NCBI RefSeq assembly: GCF_003696345.1
Contig: NZ_RFLX01000018.1
Location: 1-64,000 of the forward strand
Direction of reading: 5' to 3'
Length of the DNA: 64,000 nt
Origin: Teichococcus wenyumeiae
Lineage (GTDB): Bacteria > Pseudomonadota > Alphaproteobacteria > Acetobacterales > Acetobacteraceae
Shown: positions 45,778 through 53,965 of the stretch, piece by piece
How positions within the stretch are numbered: position 1 is the first letter of the stretch
How the letters are laid out: each line of letters opens with the position of its first letter
Notes under the pieces: generated by a model
What the model saw: only the letters and a program-made list of their open reading frames with translations
Databases searched by the model: none
Told to the model about the DNA's origin: nothing
Program-made: the position numbers and the translations under genes

Positions 45778-46380
45778 ATGACCGCACCGACCCGCCGCCG
45801 CCTGACCGGTTGGCTCGCCCTGCTGCCTGCCCTGGCGGCCTGTTCCTCGCCGGACGCGAAGTTCTACCGGCTGGCAGCGGTGCCCGGCACGGTGCGCCCG
45901 GTGCCGCGGCTGCGGGTGGAACTGCGGCAGGTGACCCTGGCGCGTTACCTCGACCGTTCCGAGATCGCCTGGGGCACCACCTCGCTACGCCTTGAATACC
46001 GGGACGTGGAACGCTGGGCGGAACCGATCGGCGACATGGTGACCCGCGTGCTGGCCGAGGATCTGAGCCAGCGCCTGCCCCAGGCCCTGGTGGTGCCGGA
46101 GTTCAGTGCCATAGGCGGCGACCCGGATACCCTGGCGGAAGCCGATATCTCCCGCTTCGAGGCCAATGGCGCCGGGCAGGTAGTGCTGGAAGGCCGCTTC
46201 CAGGTCCGCCGCCTGGGCGGCCGCGCCGCCGAGCGCAACCGTCAGGTCACCGAGACCGTGCCGCTGGACGGCCCCGGCGCCGATGACCTGGCCCGCGCCA
46301 TGAGCAAGGCGCTGGGCCTCTTCGCTGACCGGATGGCGGAGGCGCTGGCGGAACTCGGCGCCCTGCGCCGCACCGCCTAG
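45778..46380 (+). CDS. pqiC: PqiC-type outer-membrane lipoprotein
   Basis: A 200-aa lipoprotein of the ABC-transport auxiliary (DUF330) family. A signal peptide ends in the lipobox LAAC near residue 19. The mature part includes FYRLAAVPG, VELRQVTLARYLDRSEIAW and WAEPIGDMVTRVLAEDL. The start at 45778 has GGAG about 8 bases upstream; earlier in-frame ATGs overlap the pqiB end. It completes pqiABC. Its TAG stop shares the tetranucleotide CTAG with the convergent hydrolase gene. Confidence 0.88.
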   Translation: MTAPTRRRLTGWLALLPALAACSSPDAKFYRLAAVPGTVRPVPRLRVELRQVTLARYLDRSEIAWGTTSLRLEYRDVERWAEPIGDMVTRVLAEDLSQRLPQALVVPEFSAIGGDPDTLAEADISRFEANGAGQVVLEGRFQVRRLGGRAAERNRQVTETVPLDGPGADDLARAMSKALGLFADRMAEALAELGALRRTA

Positions 46381-46928
46381 AGCGCCGCCAGCCAGGATTT
46401 CGCCAGCGCCAGGTCCATCTGCGTCAATCCGTGGCCCGTGGGCAGCACCCGGTGCGTCACATTGGCGCCGGACAGCACCAGCACCGGCGTGCCTTCCAGC
46501 TGCGCGGGCGGTGGGGACTGGAAGGGCACCATGGGGCGCAGCAACGCCGCGCCGCGCAGCACGCCCGGGCGCCGCAGCAGCATCGCTGCCGCAATGTTCG
46601 CACCGTTGGAAAAGCCCAGTGCCACCGGTGCCGGCAGTTGGTAGGCCTCGCGCGCCGCCAGCACGAAATCGGCCAGGGCATCGGTCTGGCGGCGCAGGTC
46701 CTCCTCATCGAAGACCCCTTCCGCCAGGCGGCGGAAGAAGCGCGGCATGCCATGCTCCAGCACCTGCCCGCGCGGCGAGAGCAGCGCCGCCCCCGGCGCC
46801 ACGGCCTCGCCCAGCGGCAGCAGGTCGTTCTCGTCGCCGCCCGTGCCATGCAGCAGCAGCAGCGGCGGCAAAGCGGCATCGGCGCCCGGCTGGAAGCGGT
46901 GCCGGAAGCTCAGGGTCTCGGTCGTCAT
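46377..46928 (-). CDS. MhqD-like alpha/beta hydrolase lacking the catalytic-Asp segment
   Basis: A 183-aa carboxylesterase/phospholipase-family protein. Nucleophile motif LGFSNGANIAAAM and oxyanion region LLLLHGTGGDENDLLPL are normal, and a terminal His is in LPTGHGLTQMD. After PVLVLSG, however, the sequence runs straight into ANVTHRVLPTGHG. The usual stretch of about 25 residues carrying the catalytic Asp (SGxxDxxVP) is missing, and the protein is short for the family. GGAGGA precedes the ATG at 46928. It follows the dioxygenase by 23 bp, as mhqO-mhqD do in Bacillus. Activity is doubtful. Confidence 0.82.
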   Translation of the reverse strand: MTTETLSFRHRFQPGADAALPPLLLLHGTGGDENDLLPLGEAVAPGAALLSPRGQVLEHGMPRFFRRLAEGVFDEEDLRRQTDALADFVLAAREAYQLPAPVALGFSNGANIAAAMLLRRPGVLRGAALLRPMVPFQSPPPAQLEGTPVLVLSGANVTHRVLPTGHGLTQMDLALAKSWLAAL

Positions 46929-46951
46929 GATCTGGTCCTCCATGGCGGGCT

Positions 46952-47875
46952 TCAGCCCAGCGCGGGCAGCGCGGCCTCGATGGTGGCGCGGTGGTCCTCC
47001 AGGAAGCGCGGCAGCTTCAGCGCCTGCCCCAGTTGCTCCGCCGGCTCATCCACCGCGAAGCCGGGAATGTCGGTCGCGATCTCGAACAGGACATGGCCCG
47101 GCTCGCGGAAATAGACCGAGCGGAAATAGTCGCGGTTCTTCTGCTCCGTGGTCTGGATGCGGTGGTTCTCCGCCAGCTTGCGCACCATCTCGGCCTGCGC
47201 GGCGTCATCGGCCGCGCGGAAGGCCAGATGGTGCACCGAGCCACGCCCCAGCCGCGCCGGCAGGAAGCCGCCGACCGAGCGCAGGTCCACGATGCCGCCC
47301 AGGCTGGTGCCCGGCACCTGGAAGCGCGTCACGCCATCCTCCTTCGCGGCCTCGGTGAAGCCGAAGACATCGGACAGGATCGCACCCGTGGCCGTGCCAT
47401 CCTCCAGCATCAGGCTGACGGAGTGGAAGCCGCGGATGGCGCATTCCGCCGCAATGCCCTCGCTCTCCCAGGCCGGCTCGGACTCGATGCCGGGCAGCCC
47501 GATCAGCGCCAGGCGCATGCCATCCGGGTCGCGGAAGCTCAGCACCGTTTCGCCGAAGCGGGTGGAGCGTTCCGGCGCCTGGGCCATCAGCCGCTGCGTC
47601 CAGAAGCCCAGGGCGGCCTGGGGAATCCGGAAGACGGTTTCCTGTAGCTCACCGATGCCGGCCCGGCCGGGCGCGGCGTGTTCCCAGGGGAAGAAGGTCA
47701 GGATGGTGCCGGGGCTGCCGGCGGCGTCGCCGTAGTAGAAATGGTAGGCGCCGGGGTCGTCGAAATTCACCGTCTTCTTCACCAGCCGCAGGCCGAGGGT
47801 GCGGGTGTAGAAGTCCAGGTTGCGGCGGGCATGGCCAGCAATCGCGGTGACGTGGTGGATGCCGTTGCGGATCAT
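46952..47875 (-). CDS. Ring-cleaving dioxygenase, MhqO-like (VOC family)
   Basis: A 307-aa vicinal-oxygen-chelate protein with two glyoxalase-like modules. It starts with GIHHVTAIAGHARRNLDFYT (first metal His). The second module has GFHSVSLMLED and GSVHHLAFRA, and the end has GHVLFEIATDIPGF (metal Glu). The family includes hydroquinone dioxygenases MhqA/MhqO used against quinones. AGGAGAG precedes the ATG at 47875; the longer frame to 48025 has no such support. The divergent LysR gene is the likely regulator, in place of MhqR. Confidence 0.9.
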   Translation of the reverse strand: MIRNGIHHVTAIAGHARRNLDFYTRTLGLRLVKKTVNFDDPGAYHFYYGDAAGSPGTILTFFPWEHAAPGRAGIGELQETVFRIPQAALGFWTQRLMAQAPERSTRFGETVLSFRDPDGMRLALIGLPGIESEPAWESEGIAAECAIRGFHSVSLMLEDGTATGAILSDVFGFTEAAKEDGVTRFQVPGTSLGGIVDLRSVGGFLPARLGRGSVHHLAFRAADDAAQAEMVRKLAENHRIQTTEQKNRDYFRSVYFREPGHVLFEIATDIPGFAVDEPAEQLGQALKLPRFLEDHRATIEAALPALG

Positions 47876-47956
47876 GGAGCTCTCCTGTGGAGCGCGTGTG
47901 GCGCCCCGTTGGAGACAGAAAATAGGATGCGGGCCCCCGTGAGCCAGCGAAAACCG

Positions 47957-47972
47957 ATTGCACCCGCGCAAT
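47957..47972. promoter_or_regulatory. Candidate LysR box (ATTGC-N6-GCAAT)
   Basis: A perfect 5-bp inverted repeat with a 6-base spacer, fitting T-N11-A. It lies midway between the dioxygenase start (47875) and the LysR start (48070), as expected for a divergently acting LysR protein. Confidence 0.45.
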
Positions 47973-48069
47973 GCCGGTCGTGCATTATCAGGAAGTAATT
48001 GCGGCGGGAGCCTTGTGCAGGCCATCGCGGCAGCGCCAAGCTGGAGCTTTCTGCCAGGGACCGAAGATC

Positions 48070-48987
48070 GTGAAGGATGCCGTCAAGACATTGGCTTGGG
48101 ACGATTTCCGGCTGATCAAGGCCGTGGCCGAGGCCCGAAACCTGCCGGCCGCGGCCGCCAGCCTGGACGTTAACCACTCCACCGTCTTCCGCCGGCTGCG
48201 GCAGATCGAGGCGATGCTGGGCTTTCCCCTCTTCGAGCGTCACCGCAGCGGCTACGTGCTGACCCAGGCGGGGGAGGAGGTGGCGGCGCTGGCCGCGCGG
48301 GTGGATGAGGACATCACCGCCGTGACCCGCCGCCTGGCCGGCCAGGCTCCCGCCCCAGCCGGCGAGGTGCGCATCGCCACCAGCGACAGCCTGCTGACGG
48401 ATCTGCTGATGCCCATGCTGGCGCGCTTCCGGCTGGCACATCCCGCCATCCGGCTGGATATCGCGACCGGCAATGCGGCGCTGAACCTGTCCCGGCGCGA
48501 TGCCGATCTCGCCATCCGCGCCACGGATGCACCGCCGGAAACGTTGGTGGGGCGCCGCATGGCCCGCATCGCCTGGGCGCTGTACGGCACCGCCGCTGCG
48601 GTGCCGGCGCCGGCGGATCTGCTGGCGGAAGGCCAATGGCTCTCGCTCTTGGACAGTCTGGGCCAGTTGAAGGCGGCGCGCTTCCTGCGCAGGCAGGTGC
48701 CGCCGGAGCGCATCGCCTGCAAGTTCGATTCCGTCCATGCGCTAGGCCAGGCCGTCGAAGCCGGGCTGGGACTGGCGCACCTGCCCTGCTTCCTGGGCGA
48801 TACACGCCCCGGCCTGCGGCGGCTGGCACCGCCGGAGCCCGACTTCGCCGCCGATCTCTGGCTGCTGACGCATCCCGACCTGCGCCACACGCCGCGCATC
48901 CGCACGCTGATGGATGCCCTGGCGGCCGAGATCGCCCGGATGCAGCCGCTGATCGAAGGCCAGCGGCCGCTCGTGATGGAAAGCTAG
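48070..48987 (+). CDS. LysR-family transcriptional regulator
   Basis: A 305-aa regulator. HTH: WDDFRLIKAVAEARNLPAAA...DVNHSTVFRRLRQIE (about 8-60). The effector domain follows with GEVRIATSDSLLTDLLMPML. I place the start at the GTG at 48070, which gives the standard length and N-terminus with a purine-rich site upstream; the frame is open to an ATG at 47971, which would overlap the operator-like palindrome. It is divergent from the dioxygenase-hydrolase pair. Confidence 0.87.
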   Translation: MKDAVKTLAWDDFRLIKAVAEARNLPAAAASLDVNHSTVFRRLRQIEAMLGFPLFERHRSGYVLTQAGEEVAALAARVDEDITAVTRRLAGQAPAPAGEVRIATSDSLLTDLLMPMLARFRLAHPAIRLDIATGNAALNLSRRDADLAIRATDAPPETLVGRRMARIAWALYGTAAAVPAPADLLAEGQWLSLLDSLGQLKAARFLRRQVPPERIACKFDSVHALGQAVEAGLGLAHLPCFLGDTRPGLRRLAPPEPDFAADLWLLTHPDLRHTPRIRTLMDALAAEIARMQPLIEGQRPLVMES

Positions 48988-49526
48988 ATCAGTCCCTTCA
49001 GCCGCAGCATGCCCAGCGCCGCGATGGACATGGCGTCCTTGATGGTGCCGTCGCGCACCATCTCCTCCACCTCGGCCAGCGTGAAGCTGCGGCAGATCAG
49101 GTCCTGCTCGCTCGCCTCGCGCGCCGTGTCGCCCTGCGTTAGCTCGGTGGCCAGGAAGACATGACCGCGCTGGTTGCAATAGCCGGCGCCCTGGAACATC
49201 TCGCCAGCGTAAAGCATCTTGCCGGCCACCAGCCCCGTTTCTTCCCGCAGTTCCGCCGCGGCCAGCACGGCGGGGTCGGTGCCCGGGGTATGCTCCCACA
49301 TGCCCATCGGCATTTCCCAGAGGCGGGTGCGGACGGGATAGCGATACTGCTCCACCAGCGTCACGCGGCCATCCTGCAGCGGCACCACCACCACGAAGTC
49401 CGACCGCTCGACCACGCCGTAAAGGCCCTGCGAGCCATCGCGGCGGCGGATGATATCCTCCCGCACCCGCGTCCAGGGGTTCTCGTAAACAACACGGCTC
49501 GTGAGGGTAACGATATCCTCGCTCAA
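48984..49526 (-). CDS. NUDIX hydrolase (ADP-ribose pyrophosphatase-like)
   Basis: A 180-aa NUDIX protein that cleaves a nucleoside diphosphate linked to another group, ADP-ribose being the usual substrate of this type. The Nudix box region spans GTDPAVLAAAELREETGLV near residues 82-100; its Arg position is Ala, while the REETG core is intact. EQYRYPVRTRLWEMPMG upstream is typical of ADP-ribose enzymes. The start is TTG at 49526, supported by AGGAG about 7 bases upstream. Its stop shares CTAG with the convergent LysR gene. Confidence 0.85.
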   Translation of the reverse strand: MSEDIVTLTSRVVYENPWTRVREDIIRRRDGSQGLYGVVERSDFVVVVPLQDGRVTLVEQYRYPVRTRLWEMPMGMWEHTPGTDPAVLAAAELREETGLVAGKMLYAGEMFQGAGYCNQRGHVFLATELTQGDTAREASEQDLICRSFTLAEVEEMVRDGTIKDAMSIAALGMLRLKGLI

Positions 49527-49605
49527 CCCCGGCTCCTGTTCTGGTGGCGATGCCCTATTTGATCAGGCATCGCCCCAACTGTCGAATATGGCCGGGGTTG
49601 CCGGC

Positions 49606-50799
49606 TCAGCGGCGCCCCTTGCGGGAGCCCACCAGCTCATCCCAGCGCCGGAAGGCCAGCACCATCTGCTCCGGCTTCAGGGGCAGCTCGATCGGGTTGT
49701 CGGCGATCAGGGCGGCATATTCGGGCCGGCCGAATTCCTCGATGACCTTGCGGCTCTCCGGCGGCGCCAGGTCGAGGCCGACATTCTTCACCGCCGGGCC
49801 AGGATAGAGGTAGCCCTCGTCATAGGCATAGGCCTGCATCTTCGGCTGCAGCACGAAGGCCATCATGTCCAGCACCACGGCCAGGCGGTCCGCCGGCAGG
49901 CCCTTGGGCACCACCATGTAATTGGCGTCGGAAACCCAATGGAAGCCCTTCAGCGTGCCGATTTTCGCTTCCTTCGGCACGATGCCGAGGGCGCGCGGAT
50001 TGATGTCCCAGCCGGTGGTGGAGACGATGATGTCGCGCGAGCCGTCGCCCAGCTCCTTCATCGTGATGCCGGTGCCGGAGGGATAGGTCTCGATGTACTG
50101 GCCGATCTCCTGCAGGTATTCCCAGGTCTTGTCCCAGCCGTTGATCGGGTCCTTCGGGTCCTTGTCCCCTAGCAGGTAGGGCAGGCCCATCATGAAGGTG
50201 CGGCCAGGGCCGGAATTGCTCGGGCGAGCATACATGAAGCGGTTGGGATTGGCCTTGGCCCAGGCCAGCAGTTCCTCGGCGGTGGTCGGCACCTGCTTCA
50301 CGCGGTCCGGCAGGTATTCCAGCAGCGGGCCGGAAGGATAATAGGAACAGACCACGCCATAGCCCGCGCCCTGCGCGCGGTGCAGGTTCAGCGCGGCGGG
50401 TTCGTAGTTCTCCTCCAGGCCGGGAAACTTCTCGTTGTATTCAGGCAGGATCTTCTGCCACAGGTCCATCGCCATGCCGGCGGAAAGCCCGTCGCTGGCC
50501 GTCAGGATCAGGTCGAGGTCGGAGCGCCCGGCATCCTGCTGCGCCTTGATCTTGCTGGCCAGTTCCGGCGCCGGCGCCTTCACGAAGGTGATGCGCGAGA
50601 CTACGTCGCGGCGCGCGGCGCGGTAGTCCTCGAAGGCGCGCTGGTGCAGCGCCAGGGCGCCGGAGACATCCATGATGCTGATGGCGACGGGGGATTTCGG
50701 CAGCGGCGGCACGGCCGCGCGCGCCGGCAGCGCACCCGCCAGGGCCGTCGCGGCGAAACCGCCGACAATGGCCCGGCGCGGCAGGGGAAGGTCACGCAT
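49606..50799 (-). CDS. Orphan extracellular solute-binding protein
   Basis: A 397-aa family-1-type binding protein with a twin-arginine-like signal (LPRRAIVGGFAATALAGALPARA). The mature region includes ISIMDVSGALALHQRAFEDY, SDLDLILTASDGLSAGM and MYARPSNSGPGRTF. It lies 28 bp after nagA in the same direction, so it is probably co-transcribed with nagBA. No permease or ATPase gene follows. An amino-sugar or chitin-derived ligand is suggested by context only. Confidence 0.82.
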   Translation of the reverse strand: MRDLPLPRRAIVGGFAATALAGALPARAAVPPLPKSPVAISIMDVSGALALHQRAFEDYRAARRDVVSRITFVKAPAPELASKIKAQQDAGRSDLDLILTASDGLSAGMAMDLWQKILPEYNEKFPGLEENYEPAALNLHRAQGAGYGVVCSYYPSGPLLEYLPDRVKQVPTTAEELLAWAKANPNRFMYARPSNSGPGRTFMMGLPYLLGDKDPKDPINGWDKTWEYLQEIGQYIETYPSGTGITMKELGDGSRDIIVSTTGWDINPRALGIVPKEAKIGTLKGFHWVSDANYMVVPKGLPADRLAVVLDMMAFVLQPKMQAYAYDEGYLYPGPAVKNVGLDLAPPESRKVIEEFGRPEYAALIADNPIELPLKPEQMVLAFRRWDELVGSRKGRR

Positions 50800-50827
50800 C
50801 TTGGCAAGGCTCCCGTTGTTCGGTGGG

Positions 50828-51871
50828 TCAGTCGGTAAATCGCCGCTCGGCGGAGCCGATGCGGATACGCGTCAGGCGCAGCGCGGAAGACCACTCGGCC
50901 TCGCCATGCGGCAGTGCGATGCCATGCGCGGCCAGGGCCGGCGCCAGAAGGCCGGCTTGCACGGAGGAGGCCATGCCGAGCGCTTCCTCCGGCGTGGCGA
51001 TGCCCCATTCCACCAGATTCCGCACCGCCGCGTCCATGCAAAGCGAGGAGCCGGCCAGGTAACGGCCGCCCGGCGTGCGGACGGTGCCATCGGCACTCCG
51101 CTCCACCCGCATGCCCGCGAAGGGATAAATGCCGGCCGGCACGGCGGCGGCGGCGGTGGCATCGGTGACCAGGAAGGCGCGGCCCGGCCCCTTGGCGCGG
51201 ATCATCGCCTTCAGCGCGGGTGGCGGCAGATGGATGCCATCGGCGATGAAGCCGGCGCTCAGGCGGTCTTCCGCGAGCTGCGCGAAGATAGGGTTGGCCA
51301 GCTTCGGCATCACCTGCGGCAAGCCATTGCCAAGATGAGTGGACAGGCTGGCACCGGCGGCCACCGCCTGCGCGACATGCCGGAAGGTCACGTTACTATG
51401 GCCGATCGCCACCAGCTTGCCGGCCGCATGCGCGGCTTGGATGCAGGCCTCGGCGCCCGGCAGTTCGGCGGCAAGCGTGAGCAGCAGGATGGGGCGGCTC
51501 AGCCCGGCTTCCAGGCTTTCCAGCAGCGCGTAATCCGGCGGGATCATGGCTTCCGGCGGATGGCAGCCGGCGAAGCCATCCGTGGCATTCAGGAAGGGGC
51601 CTTCCAGGTGGTAGCCGGGGCACATCAGCGGCCCGAGCCGGCTGCCGGCCACTGCGGCATCCAGCGCCTGCAGGCGGGCCCGCAGCGTCTCCGGCGCGGC
51701 GGTGATCACCGTGGGAAGGCAGCAGGTGACGCCGGTGGCCAGCATGGCTTCCAGCGCCACGTCCAGCGCCGCGGCCGACAAGGGCCCGGCGTCGGCAGCG
51801 GCATTGAAATCCACGCCGCCGAAGCCGTTCACCTGCAGGTCAACCAGCCCGCCGGAGATCATGCCTGTCAC
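50828..51871 (-). CDS. nagA: N-acetylglucosamine-6-phosphate deacetylase NagA, short N-terminus
   Basis: A 347-aa amidohydrolase removing acetate from GlcNAc-6-phosphate. Visible sites are [16 protein letters not shown] near the start, the metal Glu in HLEGPFLNA, His in IGHSNVTF and STHLGNG, and the catalytic Asp in [10 protein letters not shown]. Family members have about 380 residues; the first 40 or so (part of the beta-sandwich domain) are missing. The start is GTG at 51871, overlapping the nagB stop as GTGA; an ATG at 51862 is an alternative. Confidence 0.9.
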   Translation of the reverse strand: MTGMISGGLVDLQVNGFGGVDFNAAADAGPLSAAALDVALEAMLATGVTCCLPTVITAAPETLRARLQALDAAVAGSRLGPLMCPGYHLEGPFLNATDGFAGCHPPEAMIPPDYALLESLEAGLSRPILLLTLAAELPGAEACIQAAHAAGKLVAIGHSNVTFRHVAQAVAAGASLSTHLGNGLPQVMPKLANPIFAQLAEDRLSAGFIADGIHLPPPALKAMIRAKGPGRAFLVTDATAAAAVPAGIYPFAGMRVERSADGTVRTPGGRYLAGSSLCMDAAVRNLVEWGIATPEEALGMASSVQAGLLAPALAAHGIALPHGEAEWSSALRLTRIRIGSAERRFTD

Positions 51872-52620
51872 CGCGACAACAGAGAGGCGGCCGGCGGGTC
51901 AATGAAGAGCAGCGTGTTCGGATGCTGCTGCAAGATGGAGCCGGGGTGCGAAGGCGTCACCGGGCCTTCCACCGCGTCCTTCACCGCCTGCGCCTTGCGG
52001 GCATCCGGCACGGACAGGACGATCAGCTCGCTCCGCATCATCTGCGGCACCGTCATGGTGATGGCGCGCTGGGGCACGGCCTCCGGGCTGGGGAACCAGC
52101 CCTCCCCCATCTGCTGCCGGCGGCAGGCTTCGTCCAGCCTCACGACCATATAGGACAAGTTCGTTTGAAAATCAGCCGGCGGATCATTGAAGGCGAGATG
52201 ACAGTTCTCGCCGAAGCCGGCGAAGCAGACATCCACCCGCCGGCCGGCGATCAGGGCACTGAGCCGAGCCGCCTCTGTCTCCGGGTCCGGCGCTTCGCCA
52301 TCCACCTCGATCAGCGTGGGGCGGTTCCGCAGCGGCGCCAGGAAGCGCTGGCGCAGGTAACCACGGAAGCTCGCCGGGTGGCTGACAGGCAGGCCGACAT
52401 ATTCGTCCAGATGGAAGGCGGTGACGCGCTCCCACTCGATATCCGGCGCGCTGGTCAGGGCTTCCAGCATCTCGAACTGGCTGGCACCGGTGGCCACAAT
52501 GATGGTGGCCTCGCCATGCTTGGCGATGGCGGCGCGGATGGCATCGGCCCCGGCTTCGGCAGCGGCGCGTCCGAGCGCAGCCTTATCAGGACAGATCCGA
52601 GGATCAAGCATTCGCGCCAT
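51868..52620 (-). CDS. nagB: Glucosamine-6-phosphate deaminase NagB
   Basis: A 250-aa deaminase/isomerase giving fructose-6-phosphate and ammonia. Motifs are [13 protein letters not shown] near the N-terminus, [20 protein letters not shown] with the catalytic Asp/Glu, and [17 protein letters not shown] with the catalytic His. The ATG at 52620 follows AAGGTG closely; the in-frame ATG at 52611 has better spacing and is a real alternative. First gene of the nagBA-SBP unit, divergent from the ROK gene. Confidence 0.9.
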   Translation of the reverse strand: MARMLDPRICPDKAALGRAAAEAGADAIRAAIAKHGEATIIVATGASQFEMLEALTSAPDIEWERVTAFHLDEYVGLPVSHPASFRGYLRQRFLAPLRNRPTLIEVDGEAPDPETEAARLSALIAGRRVDVCFAGFGENCHLAFNDPPADFQTNLSYMVVRLDEACRRQQMGEGWFPSPEAVPQRAITMTVPQMMRSELIVLSVPDARKAQAVKDAVEGPVTPSHPGSILQQHPNTLLFIDPPAASLLSR

Positions 52621-52739
52621 GCACCTTGTTCGTTTATGAGCGGCCAGAAGTGGCCCTGCGCACAGGAGACCTGAACCGCCTTGCCCTGGCAACTTGATTT
52701 TGAAAGATCCCGTTCGGAAAAAGACGGAGGCTCGCCGCC

Positions 52740-53921
52740 ATGCTGATCCGGCTGGAGGAAGCACGCTTCTCCGACCCCACGGAGCGTGACCGGGCGCGGG
52801 TGCTGACGGCGGTGCTGGATGGCGCCGCCGCTTCCCGGCCGCAGCTGGTGGAGCAACTGGGGCTGCGCTCCACCACCGTCTCGCACCTCGTGGGCGAGCT
52901 GGTGGCGCAGCGCCTGCTGCTGGAAGCCTCCGGCGAGAAGCTGGGGCGCGGCCGGCCGGCCGCCACGCTGCTGGCCAATCCGCGCGGCCTGGGCGTTTCG
53001 GTGCTGCATGTGGCCAGCCGCAACGTCGTGGGCGTGCTGGTGGACATGGCCGGGCGCGTGCTGGAACGCCACGTCACACCGGTGGCGCCCGAAGCCGACA
53101 ATGCCGCCATGGCGGCTGTGCTGGTGGACCTTGCCAGGCGCCTGCGGGCCGCCGTGCCGCGCGGCATGATGCATGCCGGCACCAGCGTCGCTGTCTCGGG
53201 CGTCGCGGATCTGCGTGGAGGGCGCTGGCTGGTTTCCTCCCGCTGGCCCAGGATCTCCGGGTTGGACATCACGGCGGCGCTGGAGCCGGTGGCGCCGCCG
53301 GTGCTGGTGGTGCGCCACCTGGAGGCCGAGTTGCGGGCGCGGCTGCTGGCCGACTCCGCGCAGCAGCCTGGTGGCTCCCTGCTGCTGCACTGGGGCTGGG
53401 GCATCGGGCTCGCCTATGCCATGGATGGCCAGACCTTCAACGCCGCCGGTGGGCCGTTCGGGGAGATCGGCCACTGGCGCTTCAATGCCTTAGCGGGCCG
53501 GCGCTGCGGCTGCGGCAATACCGGCTGCCTGGAAACCGGCGCCGCCTTGTGGTCGCTCCTGCCGGAGCTGCGCGGCCAGTGGCCCGACCTTGTGGAAGAC
53601 GAAGCCGTCCTGGCGGCGCAGTTGCGGGACCGCGACCTGCTGGCCCTGCCCGCCATGGCGGAGGCGGCGGAACTGGTCGCACGCGCCCTGGCCAATCTCT
53701 GCCGCCTGCTGTTCCCGCAACGGGTCATGGTATCAGGGCCGCTGGCCAGCAATCCGGGTTACTGGGCGCATTTCGACGCGCTGTTCCGGCAGGAAGGGCT
53801 CCTCGGCGGGCTTTCCCTGCCCCCCTTGCTGCACGAGCCGGCCAGCGAGGCCCTGGGCATCCAGGGCGCCGCCGAGCCGCTGTTGACCCGGGCGGTGGAG
53901 GGATTGCTGCGCGGCAGCTAG
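52740..53921 (+). CDS. ROK-family transcriptional repressor (NagC-like)
   Basis: A 393-aa regulator. The N-terminal winged HTH spans about 15-75 ([20 protein letters not shown]). The ROK domain has the ExGH sugar-binding motif (GEIGHWRF) and the zinc motif [11 protein letters not shown] near 255-265. The kinase Asp motif (END-type) is replaced ([11 protein letters not shown]), so sugar phosphorylation is unlikely. It is divergent from nagB, with GGAGG about 10 bases before the ATG. It probably represses nagBA and responds to an amino sugar. Confidence 0.9.
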   Translation: MLIRLEEARFSDPTERDRARVLTAVLDGAAASRPQLVEQLGLRSTTVSHLVGELVAQRLLLEASGEKLGRGRPAATLLANPRGLGVSVLHVASRNVVGVLVDMAGRVLERHVTPVAPEADNAAMAAVLVDLARRLRAAVPRGMMHAGTSVAVSGVADLRGGRWLVSSRWPRISGLDITAALEPVAPPVLVVRHLEAELRARLLADSAQQPGGSLLLHWGWGIGLAYAMDGQTFNAAGGPFGEIGHWRFNALAGRRCGCGNTGCLETGAALWSLLPELRGQWPDLVEDEAVLAAQLRDRDLLALPAMAEAAELVARALANLCRLLFPQRVMVSGPLASNPGYWAHFDALFRQEGLLGGLSLPPLLHEPASEALGIQGAAEPLLTRAVEGLLRGS

Positions 53922-53924
53922 GGC

Positions 53925-53952
53925 GCTTGCAGGGCCTACCAGCCCTGCAAGC
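53925..53952. terminator. Bidirectional hairpin between convergent genes
   Basis: GCTTGCAGGGC at 53925-53935 pairs perfectly over 11 bases with GCCCTGCAAGC at 53942-53952, loop of six. It fills the 44-bp gap between the ROK gene and the convergent CoA-transferase gene, so it can serve both. No U-tract on either side. Confidence 0.7.
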
Positions 53953-53965
53953 CTAGGCGTGAAGC

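Noticed and set aside
50672-52153. 493-aa open frame on the + strand
   Set aside because: Antisense to the binding protein, nagA and nagB; low-complexity composition and no ribosome-binding site.
52740-53921. ROK protein as a GlcNAc or glucose kinase
   Set aside because: It has an N-terminal HTH and the catalytic Asp motif is replaced, so it should be a regulator only.
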